From Whalleya microplaca (taxonomy: Eukaryota; Ascomycota; Sordariomycetes; Xylariales; Xylariaceae), in the NCBI GenBank assembly GCA_022497155.1, contig MU385720.1, positions 496,001-560,000 of the forward strand: a stretch of 64,000 nucleotides of DNA, written 5' to 3'. Every line of letters starts with the position of its first letter. Positions within the stretch are counted from its first letter, which is position 1. The translations under genes were made by a program, and so were the position numbers. The notes beneath the pieces are model-generated. The model saw only the letters and a program-made list of their open reading frames with translations. It had not been told where the DNA came from and searched no databases. Below are positions 34,856 through 45,026 of this stretch, piece after piece.

Positions 34856-35973
34856 TCAGTCAGCAAAGATTGGACGGAGTTTCAAGGAAGCTTTGATACC
34901 TTTGGCCAATATCATGGGACACTCAGCTCGCTTCAGGGGTGTTACTCCATTGAGAATTAGGATGAGACGTTTGTCGTTGACCGCTACACAGTTCTCGAAA
35001 CCGTAAATCTTTTTGAGCACTACTGGTGGCGCAGGATTGTCACTGATCCTCTTCTTGCCCCCCGTAGGTCTTTCGACTGGAAAATGAAGTTAGTCTCAGT
35101 GATGCATGTTAAAAGCTGACATTCGACTTACGGCCGCCGACTGCGTGCATCAACTCGTGGAAGATGGTTTCCGATAACGGCTTGAGCGTGTCAAGAGCTG
35201 TGTAGCCCTCCAGGAGGCCATTCGCATTAATTTCAGCAAGGGTACGGTGGTCCAGTGGTCCATTCTTAGGAGGGCTGACCCTCGTGCTGGAAACGTAGAT
35301 GTGAGCCTGGTTACTACAATCGGCCACGCCGCTGGTCAGTTGAATCTGGTATCCTGTAGAATCTACGTTAATTTGCGCTGACTAGGCAGAGGTATAGATA
35401 ACTTACCGAGAAGGGTATATGATCCTTTAGCTCCAGGTTTTTGGTGTGGTTCATTTGGCAAGGGTCCATAGCGAGGTACATGCCTGGTGCTCCCGTCGCT
35501 TGCTGTGTAAGTGAATGCCGTGTCTATCCATCCCCCAAACGCGTCGGACCAATCCACATGGTTCTCTTCGCAGTAAAACGTTATCTGCAGAGGAATGGTT
35601 GCGATGTTCTTTACGCTGGTATAGAGACCTGTTTCTATGAATCGCATTTTTCGTTGTTATCATAAAATTAAAGGCTTACTTGTAAGTGTTCTGACATCGC
35701 TGGCTTTAAATAGGGGGTTGAAAGCGGCCGCTGTTGTGTCCTTGCTAAGATCATCAATTTGGGTGATCGCATCTGTAACAATTCTCATCAGCGACTGTTA
35801 TTCGTATACTCGAACAATATTGGCATTTTCTTCATACTACTTGCCATGGCAGATGCTTCTTGAATTGCAGCATCGATCTTGCCTTTGGCTCCTGAATCAG
35901 AACACACAATGGTATAGGTTCCAAGCGATCCGGGTATGAGTAAAGTTAATAGAAAATGCATTATTGACGCCAT
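34856..35973 (-). CDS. Secreted HExxH metalloprotease-like protein
   Basis: Five exons (35973-35841, 35772-35680, 35634-35407, 35353-35132, 35076-34856) encode 298 residues; all four introns are phase 1 and remove in-frame stops. A signal peptide begins MASIMHFLLTLLIPGSLG. A helical segment (GAKGKIDAAIQEASAMA) follows, then ITFYCEENHVDWSDAFGGWI. The zinc motif HELMH is at residues 217-221 (SETIFHELMHAVGG). After it comes KKIYGFENCVAVN, which resembles the YGYxxC...N region of deuterolysin-like (M35-type) proteases. The third metal ligand Asp of M35 (usually in GTxD) is not seen, so activity is uncertain. It lies between two genes that share a Cys module. Confidence 0.82.
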
Positions 35974-36686
35974 GGCAATAGAGTTATTCAGCTGCTGGTC
36001 AAAGTATATAGTTAACAGGGCACATCAGCCTGGCAAGTAAAGTGGAAGCGAGGTAGGCCGTACATGAATTATATGAGCAAGAATCCCCAAACCTTATACT
36101 CGGATGTGAGCCAACGATGCCGTTTTGCAACTGATGTAGTTTGAAGTATTTCTTTCTGGCCACAGAAATATATTCTAATCCCTACTCCCTGTTTACAGCT
36201 CAGCTTAGCTGATGATCCTTCGAACGGCTATGCGCACAAGACCGTATCTTGAATTACAGTTGCACTGAGCTATAATTGGTGTAGTGGTGGCGCATACTCT
36301 GACAGCATTATTTAGTATGAAACATGGCTTATTGCGGTGAAAGTGTAAAAATGCGCCGTATTACCAATTACATTTTGTGCATTCAGTATGAGTTCATTCG
36401 ATAGAATCATTCGAATCGTCTAGACCCGAACTGAGGTCAAGTTTTAAATTCTTGTGTAATAGTCATACTTCGTGGAGATGCCTATTTACAGAATTCTGTG
36501 TAATCTTATGGTGAAATTTGAGCAGTCCGCGGGTTCAGCGTCGACATGGATGTGAGGCAATACAGTATGAGCAAGTATATCATGATAGCATACATAAAGC
36601 CCTGTGTTCCCGACGAGTGTAGAAAAAGCCTCTTGCTACAAGGTGCAACTCGGAGACGCGTCCTCTTTTCAACTCAACTATCCACT
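35974..36686. other. Divergent promoter region (protease-like / long Cys-module gene)
   Basis: 713 bp separate two divergent secreted-protein genes. No repeated operator-like element was spotted. Confidence 0.5.
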
Positions 36687-38567
36687 ATGGTTAGAAAATT
36701 CATTCTATTATTGTCATTATTAGATATCGTGACAAGTACCAATCTTGTTCCAAGGGGTGTCAATGATGCAGCATCTGCAAAACCTCGCGGGGTCTTCACG
36801 TCAGTCCCTCCACGGGAGACCGGTCGAGTTGGCGCTACATCCGAATATCAAAGCAAACTTCCTCCATTAATCCGAGAACGACAATATGCTGATCAAATTC
36901 CATTTAATTTCTGCCCAGAGGACTTCGGCAAGCCGCCCAAACTCTGCGACTGGTGCGGTGGTGACGCATATCAACATGGCGTCTGCAATAATATCTTGCT
37001 GTCAGGACGTCAACGATATGACTGTTTGAATTATGGCGTTGGGTGCTATGGATACTACTGCAAATGCACCCACGATGGCGAAGACCATAATCCCCAGATC
37101 ACGTCGACTACTGTGGTCAGTTGTCAAACTGGAACAGTCATCTATGAACCCCTTACATTGACTCAATATTCCAAACTGCGGTCCAAAACCACAGTCACAT
37201 TGACGGATGTAGCAACAGCCACAACATCGGCAAAGGATGGTGAAAGTTTGGAGACTGTCTTGGCTGTTGTTTTCGCTGGGGGTATTACTTGGCTCGCAGT
37301 TTGTAAGTACGAAGATGCTGCTCATAGCTGGAACACGCAATAGGGGTAGTAGGTCTTCATGCTGACATTGAGCGAAGCCGAGTCGGGTGGTGCAGCAGCT
37401 ATTGCTGCCATAAAACCACCAATTAATAAGCCCGAGGATGCGAAAAACGACGACTCATCGTGTAAATCAAACCCCAAGGAGGAATGTCCGAACTGTGGTG
37501 GCTCTGATAGAGTTGGACTGTGTTCCAGCGGCGAGCAAGGCGGCTGCCCATGTGAGGAAGTACAGAACTGTCCAAACGAGCCTCCAAGATGTTCGGACGC
37601 TCAATGTGGTGGTGATGTAAGTATGCGAAATGCCGCACTGAAAAGTCATGATACTGCTATCACATGCTTACCTACACAATTTCACAGGACGGCCAGTCTC
37701 AATGCTGGGCTTCAGGGGAGATGAAGGGGTGCACTTGCTGTCCCGACGATCCGCCCCTTTGCTCGGATAAAAAGTGCCTCGGAACGAATATACAACTGTG
37801 TACTGCAGAAAAGTGGGATAAGTGTGGTTGCATCGTTCAAGCTGATCAAGCCGACGTCGAGATAGAAGACGAGCCCAGTGGTATAACAGACCCAGTCGCC
37901 TTAAGTTCGTCAATCTCTTCCGTTGCGAACTATGTCTTCACAGCAGTGTGGCATGCCAACTATAGTGATGTGCCCGGCTATCCCACTCCCACGCAGACGT
38001 CAAAGCCCAAACCTACATCAACGACCCCTGAGATGGGCCAAGTGACGTGCTTCCCCGAAAGCAGAAGACCGCTGGATATATACGGCCCGGTTAATCCAGA
38101 TAATTATGAGAAGGCCGTCGACAAAGCATGCGCGGCCTTCCATAAGAAAGACCCCAAAAAGCCATACCCAGATGACGAGATGTGGTCTTGGCTGTATAAA
38201 ACCAAGGACGGTGGTACACCTTACTGGTTCAACGTCGGCTGGGAAGACGGCTGCAAACTGCCAGGCACTGACAAGCAGGAGCAAGAAATGGAAGATCCAC
38301 TGGGAGGCGGCTCCCATACGTGTGAGAAAATCTTCAAGGACGACATTTTCTACCACTGTAAGTCTACATATATGTTTCGTAGGGTACTCTGGCTTTAGTT
38401 GAGCGTAACTTCTAACTTCGGTCATTCTTTTAGGCAATAATGGTGGGCGTGGTGGTTTTATCGAGGCTGGGTGCTTGGTGTATGCATTTGAGCCTTGCGG
38501 CGACGATAAGTCGGGAGAGGGTGCATGCTTCACAACTGGGAGAGGTGCCCCTTGGGTGGTTACTTAG
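36687..38567 (+). CDS. Long secreted Cys-module protein
   Basis: Four exons give 552 residues: 36687-37302, 37378-37616, 37688-38357, 38434-38567. A signal peptide (MVRKFILLLSLLDIVTSTNL) precedes a Cys-rich N-terminal domain (FCPEDFGKPPKLCDWCGGDA; CLNYGVGCYGYYCKC). A middle region with VLAVVFAGGITWLAV follows. Three cysteine modules come next: ECPNCGG...GGCPC, CPNEPPRCSDAQCGGD...KGCTC, and CPDDPPLCSDKKCLG...DKCGC. The C-terminal domain has YWFNVGWEDGCKLPG, CEKIFKDDIFYHCNNGG and GCLVYAF, resembling C-terminal domains I associate with killer-toxin-type fungal chitinases; no chitinase domain is present. The first acceptor (GCGAAG|CC) is forced by phase and is the weakest part of the model. The other junctions are strong. 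Confidence 0.75.
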
Positions 38568-39385
38568 ATAGGTCCTCTCGAAATGATGATGTAGTAGCCT
38601 GGAGTTAATGGAAGTGTTGTAATTCCCAGCCACACCCATGATATATCTTTTCCTGAAGCTCATTGAAAATTGTACACTCCATCATCAGACAGTTAGCTCT
38701 GAAACATTAACTCAGTTTGAGGTTTCTAGAAGCTCCGCATAACAAAAGATAAGATCTCACCGATGTAGTCAATCCTTAAACGAGAGAAGAGTATCTTGAT
38801 GTTGGCTAGATGGAAGACCTGTTTGGGCAGTGGGTTGAAAGAACACATGATGAGAATCTGTGATGTGGTATGAGTACCATGTTTTGTACGCCAGCACATC
38901 TCGCACCTCGAACAACTTGGTAGGTAGGAATGCCTTATCTACCCTCAGGAAGAGAAAGATGAGAAATTAAATCTACGTTACTATATTGTCCTTCCATAAG
39001 ATCGATACATAGCTTTTTCTTGGCATATGTAGGGCTGGCTGGTGTCACTTTTGTTGGTACACGCCTGGCACAGCCCCTGAACGCAGGCGCCCCTTACATA
39101 CCCGGCACCTTAGAACGCGGGGTTCTTTCGTGAGCTTTGTAGCTGCACATGTGTATTTCTAATCCAACATTGCTATGATCGCCGTTGGCCTTTAGGTATA
39201 ATTATATGAAAGTGAATGTATGATTGACCATCAATGCTGTTTCATCCACTCTGACCACATACTCTAGGCTGCTTCTATTTAGCCAATGTCGCGTTTGAAC
39301 AACGACGTCCTACCCGTATCCCTATTCCGTACTTGTCGCCGTTTAATGCTACCCATATGCCGTTCTTTGTTACAAGCTGAAGAAT
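38568..39385. other. Intergenic, nothing seen
   Basis: 818 bp between the long Cys-module gene and the oxygenase gene, which must hold the oxygenase promoter. No further feature was found. Confidence 0.6.
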
Positions 39386-40471
39386 ATGGCGTCTTCAAAG
39401 CTCTTTGAAGGTATTCCGGCTTTTCCTGATGATATCCCAATCGCGCAGATCTCTACCATCTCGCTATCAGGTCTCCGTGCGGGAGATGCAAGTGTCGCTG
39501 AGAGTTTGTTATCCTCAGCCCAGAATCTGGGCTTCTTTTTACTCGACTTGCGTGAGGATGACATTGGAAACAACCTGATAGAAGAGGTGGATAGTCTCTT
39601 TGATCTAAGTAAGGTCGTTATGAACCTCCCTAGCGACATCAAGCAGAAGTATAGAAATGATCCGCCTCGCAGTTTTCTTGGGTAAGTTCAGTTCACTTAT
39701 TGTAACCTCCCGCTTCTAATATTTGGAAGCTATAAGGCCCAAGGTGGCAGCAAAACGGAGACCATGGAGCCGGACCGCTTTGAATGGTTCAACATCGGTC
39801 AGGATGGCTTGACAGGATGTGGCACCCTTCAGCCTCTTCCAGAGCCTATGAATGTCAATCTGCCACTCCTCAAATCGTTTCTCGAGCATGGCCAAGACAT
39901 AATCCAGATGGTTTGTCGAATCTTGGCCACGCAGCTTAACCTGCCATCCGATAGCTTCACCTCTTTACAGCCTCTCTCCAAGCCTTCCGGAACCGTCATT
40001 CGGTTCATCAAAGCATATGCGTGTCCATCGGCGGAAGACTTACGCACGAGCATGGTTCACCATACAGACTTCGGCACTATCACACTGCTCGCTAATGTGG
40101 TAGGTGGACTACAGATACTGGAGCCGAGAAAATCAACAAAGGAGCCGGACGCCTGGTCGTGGGTGCGTCCACAGCCCGGGTGTCTGATTGTGAATCTAGG
40201 CGATGCCATGGTAGAATGGACCGGCGGACTACTACGGAGCAATGTGCACCGTATCCGATATCCGCCAGGCCAGCAGCGATTTCTCGACCGCTATAGCGTA
40301 GCAATCCTGGCAAGGCCGGAGCGCAACGCTATCATGAAGGATTTGGTTCGTCAAGATGGAGGATCGAACGGTGATAACAGTAATCTCACGGCGTGGGAGT
40401 GGGAGGTGAAGAAGTCCTCCGCACTCGCGAGGGGAGAAGACACCGTGGAGAGCAAGGGTGGGAGATCTTGA
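39386..40471 (+). CDS. 2-oxoglutarate/Fe(II)-dependent oxygenase (IPNS-like)
   Basis: Two exons (39386-39681, 39730-40471) encode 345 residues. The N-terminal DIOX_N-type region contains SSAQNLGFFLLDLREDD and LPSDIKQKYRNDPPRSFLGY. The C-terminal jelly-roll core has the metal triad H210-x-D212 (MVHHTDFGTITLL) and H272 (SNVHRIRYPPG), with the 2-oxoglutarate-binding R286-x-S288 (DRYS). All key residues are present, so it should be active. Substrates of this superfamily range from amino-acid derivatives to polyketides and cannot be told from sequence. The neighbouring gene downstream encodes a thioesterase. The intron (48 bp, phase 2) removes a stop directly after FLG. Confidence 0.9.
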
Positions 40472-40955
40472 GCGACGTATCGTCATGTATGCAGATTCGG
40501 CCCCTAAAGCCCCTGGTCCTATCAGAGAGTTTCATGACATGAGAACACCTGCACAATGTGTATATTCAGCCTTGTGTTTCTCGTGATGCCAATATTAAAG
40601 TGTGCCGGTAAATGGGCAATCAGCATTATAATCAGATATATCTTCGATTCTTCCTACGGATATGTTTCACTCGGCCATACTACCCATGGCACTTGACGAT
40701 GGCGATTCAAATGGTACGTACCTAGGTATGTAAAGGTACAATTGACGTACCCCTGGGTACATCTAGGGGGTACACATGCAGTTATATGTATGGTAAAAGC
40801 AAGGGGTCCTTAACACCAAAGAAGTGCCGTATAACATGTGTAGTACACAGCACCCAGATCAGACCGCCTCCCTTAAATCCCGATAGCTTTATCGTCCCTT
40901 TCTTACTATTTCTCTTTGTTGTCCTCGACCTGCGTTATTGTTCTGCCGTCTGGCC
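40472..40955. other. Intergenic (oxygenase / thioesterase)
   Basis: 484 bp including short TACCTAGGTA/GGTACA palindromic runs near 40716-40770, upstream of the thioesterase gene. No gene is seen. Confidence 0.5.
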
Positions 40956-41678
40956 ATGCCTGACAATACTGGAAAAGTGTCACGACTAGCCCAATCGGCG
41001 TATGATTCGCCGTATTCACGATCCGGCGCACCGTCGCCTCACCCCACGGGTGACCCGTATGCGCCGCTCCGAGCCCGCGCCCTCTCCACGCTGGCGGAGA
41101 TGGGCTACGATCCCAACACCATGATCGAACGCGGTGTGCTGTGGGCAGAGGATCAGGATCCCTTCGGCCATGTCAAGCAGTCCCGGTTCATGCACTTCTT
41201 AGGCATCGGCTTCCATCGTACGATGGAAAGCTACGACGAGTATCTGAGCGAGCAGGAATACAACGACATGATTCATGCTAAATCCGTCATTCCCGTGGTT
41301 CGAAAATATGACCTGGAAATTCGACGGCAGGTTAAATATCCCGATTCGGTATGTGTGCTATGTTCGTCTATAGGCAGAAAGATATCGTCCACTGATCGGT
41401 TACAGCTCATCGTTGCCACCCGGCCGGACAGTATGGAACCGACGCGCTACTACGGCACGACCTCTCTCTTTTCGCTCCAGCAGCAAGCCATCGTCGCAGA
41501 AGTGAAAGGCTCCGTTACCTTCATAGATGCCGGGACTGGTCGTCCTACCGATATTCGCAACCGCGGTGATGGATGGCCCAAGGTTTGTGAGGCCTATGTT
41601 GAAAAGGTTGCGAGTGCCCAAGCGAAGAAGCAAAACTGGGACATGAAGAAACCGAAGAGCAAGCATTCGAAGATATAA
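40956..41678 (+). CDS. Hotdog-fold thioesterase-like protein
   Basis: Two exons (40956-41348, 41406-41678) encode 221 residues. The hotdog motif DPFGHVKQSRFMHFLG matches the D-x-x-G-H-V-x-x-x-x-Y/F signature of 4-hydroxybenzoyl-CoA/acyl-CoA thioesterase proteins, followed by the helix FHRTMESYDEYL. The second exon supplies the remaining beta strands (RYYGTTSLFSLQQQAIVAEV; VTFIDAGTGRPTDI). The N-terminus (MPDNTGKVSRLAQSAYD) is not a clear targeting signal. The 57-bp intron is an exact multiple of three without stop codons, so retention would add 19 residues in frame; the strong donor GTATGT and the hotdog alignment favour splicing. Which acyl-CoA is hydrolysed, if any, is unknown. Confidence 0.82.
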   Translation: MPDNTGKVSRLAQSAYDSPYSRSGAPSPHPTGDPYAPLRARALSTLAEMGYDPNTMIERGVLWAEDQDPFGHVKQSRFMHFLGIGFHRTMESYDEYLSEQEYNDMIHAKSVIPVVRKYDLEIRRQVKYPDSVCVLCSSIGRKISSTDRLQLIVATRPDSMEPTRYYGTTSLFSLQQQAIVAEVKGSVTFIDAGTGRPTDIRNRGDGWPKVCEAYVEKVASAQAKKQNWDMKKPKSKHSKI

Positions 41679-43816
41679 GGTGGAATAACTGAATAATACA
41701 TACGCATTGTAGTGCAAATCACATTCATGTCGAATTCTTACTCTCATGACTATCGTGAAATCATGCGTGGGCGAAATTGAATTACGGAAGCTGTGAGTTA
41801 ACCTTTAAAACTAGAATCAATCTACTCAGGGGTCACTTAAAAGCAAAGACGTTGATGATGTACAGCGCAAACAGGTGACTGAAGGTAGGCACACAAGTGA
41901 GTTCAGAATAGGTGCCAAACTTTAGGCTTCAACAGAATAGGCAAGACATTTCCTCTGTATCTAGCCATTCCTTTACTCAGCACTCAGTGATAAATATATC
42001 CAGACAGGTAAGCATTTATTGCCGTTGGGATTGAATAAGAGAATTATCCCATCGACTTGATTCTGTGAAGCCTGTTCCTCAATAGCCCATAAGTGTGAAG
42101 CTACACTACACAGGGGTATTTGATGTGCGTTTCGGTACGGATAAAACCACCCCATCCGTGGCTAATACTGTCTAGTTAATAGCTATAGATAACTTTAGTA
42201 AGGAAAGAGAAGTCTAGTCTATCTTAAGCTGGACGTAAGTGTATAAAAAATAATAGACTACTAAAGTATCATTACCAGATTAGCCCTTATATTAGTTATG
42301 AAAAAAGCAAGTCTCATAAACTTAATACTGTAATGTTAAAGTATAAAACTAAAAGATCGGGGTAGCGTTAAAGTTTAATTACTTAGCTATTAAAAGTATA
42401 AAAGACACAATAATTACCTTAACATGCTATATAGCTAATATAGGCGTGTGGCTATGCCTATTAAGCCTAACAATCGATAATAATATATAACACACTTATA
42501 GATATAAAAATCTTACTATAATACCTTGGCGATAACAAAGTCGCATGAAATATTCCGATGCTTTGAGATACTTATATAGCCTGAAGATATAGATAGACCG
42601 ACCAGTTAGCTTGGTTGACCTCCTGCTGCTCAAGTGAAGCGTGACACTGTGACTACACACTATAAGGTATGTTAGGTAGGCAGCTTTCTGATACACACAT
42701 GATCACTACACATACCGGTATAGGTATGAAAAGTAGAACCAACTTCCTTATATCCTACCTAACTTACTTAACATCCAACATCCACGTATCTATCTATCTT
42801 ATACCATGTGCTAAGCTTGCGCCCAATCTCCAGACACTCAACATAGCTCTTCACTTACATACATAGCTACCAGATCTCTCTCACCAGCTATCTATCCTAT
42901 TAATAGGAGTTCGACTTTCCGTATCCCTCGCCTCAAGGTTATAAACTTCTAAATGCATATATGTGCTCGTGTGATTGATCTATAAGTCAACAGATGGAAT
43001 GAACGCCATACACATGCCGTATACAAACTACGAAAGTCACGATTGCCCCAGGATTATACAGTATCTCCAGCGTTATATCTGTTTATTCCTCAACTATACA
43101 TACGCCGGGCGGGTCTTCGCCAAAGTCCCCCATACTATCGAGGCGCCTCAGTATATACATACTCACCCCATATACGTGTCACAATTGATTGCTTATGGCC
43201 AAGGAGCATAGCAGCATCGTGATCGTTGGTGTACCGTCTTTCATTTCTGCTAGCTAGCTAGCTACACACAGCAGAGTCTAACCAACTCGCATTTTTGTCA
43301 GATAGACAGAGACTAGACTCTCATCCTTCCTCCTCCGACCGAGTCTCTCTCTCTCCCTCTTATAGATTTCCATAACATAAGGATCGCCCAGGGGTGTTCC
43401 GTTCGGTTGTATGTATGTATGTGATGTGTGCTCTCTATTTTTGCCTAACGTTCCTGCCCAACACAAACGCAACGTAGGCTTTGCCCTCCGTCAGGGAATT
43501 GCTTATCCAGATTAGGACTGAACACCACCTGACTGGGGTTCGGCTCCAAAAAAATACAAAAATGCCCTTATGAACTCCTCACATACACACACACACGTGG
43601 AGGGGCTGAGTTAGATTCAAATCGCTGTAACGCCATAAAAAGGAAACGAAGTCCATTGGGAAAAATAAAAAAAAAAGCAGTCCCTTTCTCATTCCACGAG
43701 AGGGGCCGTTATAACGGCTGGATATCTGGGAAAAAATGCTGAAAGAAAAAAGGTCGTTGAATCGTTTCGTTTTATACATCTATAATAAGTTCGCCCCAAC
43801 TAAACTCGCTTTTATT
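41679..43816. other. Gene-free, AT-rich block
   Basis: The sequence around 42180-42510 is very AT- and TA-rich with few CpG-type sites, suggesting degraded (perhaps RIP-affected) repeat DNA. A (TAGC)n run lies at 43249-43263 and a CT-rich run at about 43343-43360. No coding region is supported. Confidence 0.55.
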
Positions 43817-45026
43817 TTAATCGATCGTCATCCGGCTAGGCAGCTGCGGCTGCTTTACATCATTCATCGAATAGCTAGCTTGGTCCTTGTCGATCTCTTG
43901 TCTCGGGGCGTGGAGGTGCTGCTTCAGGCCGTGGTTGAAGTTGAACATGCAGACCATGGCGTTGATGATGGTCAATATGATCAGGATGATGGTGAGCACG
44001 GCGAACGCGGTTAACGATTTCCGAACAGGCATGTAGTATTTCGCCTCGTTTTTGTCGAAGATACGGGCCAGCTTGTAGATGAAGTAGGTGAGGCCACCGA
44101 GATAAAGGACCATGACGATGATCATGCCGATTTTCCACTCGCGACGCGTGAACCATGCAGCACAAAGAAGAATGGCGATCGTGACAGGAATAGCTGCTGT
44201 CGTTAAGGCACGCTCGACACCCGTCTTGCCTCCGACTACTACAAGGAACTGGATCGTGAACCCGACGAAAAAGAAGAAATCGAACTTCAAGAGAGCGATA
44301 TAGATCTGTGAAGACTTGTTAGTCATACTCGAATGATAGAATGTCATATCAGGCCAACGAACCTGGTAGTGCAGGAATCGCTTCTTCATCCTGTAGTCAG
44401 CTCCTATGTGCTTCAGGATATCCCAAGCGAATTCCTGGTATAGCTTCCATGCTATAAAGCTGATGGCAACAGTGACTAAGGCGATGATGCAGGGGATGGT
44501 AATCAAGACGCCTTGTACCTCGTCCCAAACATCTAGGTCATTGAAGGCATTGGCGTTCTTCAATATGCCAATGGCCACACGGATCTGATCAATCTGGAGG
44601 GCGCTGTAGACAAGGAAGGCGAGGTTCGCGATACAGAGGCCGATAACCTGAATGGTGTTCTTCATTCGGAGAGCGTCCCATACTAAAACCATATCATATA
44701 TGAAACCAAGCATCAACAAGCCGAGAAAGGTGGGGATGGTTGTGAGTTGCGATGAGACATCGATTGACGACGTGACAGAGGCGTCATACTCTCGTTTCGG
44801 CTTCAGGCCATTTTGAAATTGGGCGAAGGTGTAGCTGGATCATAAGTAAGTTAAAGCACGGGATGGGGAGGATAAATGAATGGTATCCAACTCACGATTC
44901 GAATGCGATGCCGAGGATGGCTTGCAGGGCCGTCGCGACAAAAAAGAGTCTGGGCCACTTCTTGGTGAATATCTCGCCGGTAGACTTTACTATGCTGCCG
45001 GTTCGACTAGATTTGCCGCCGGCCAT
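43817..45026 (-). CDS. UPF0658 Golgi membrane protein
   Basis: Three exons (45026-44896, 44834-44363, 44305-43817) encode 363 residues with about seven apolar helices (for example LFFVATALQAILGIAF, MKNTIQVIGLCIANLAFLVY, GVLITIPCIIALVTVAISFI, FDFFFFVGFTIQFLVVV, KIGMIIVMVLYLGGLTYF, LTAFAVLTIILIILTIINAM). The block DVWDEVQG, WKLYQEFAWDILKHIGADYR and the C-terminal NEAKYYMPVRKSLT fit the UPF0658 Golgi apparatus membrane protein family of fungi, whose function is unknown. The second intron (44306-44362) is 57 bp, stop-free and divisible by three, but has a perfect GACTAAC branch site, so splicing is preferred. The open frame continues about 60 codons upstream of this ATG with Tyr/Gln/Pro-rich sequence but no ATG, so an additional 5' exon may exist. 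Confidence 0.85.
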
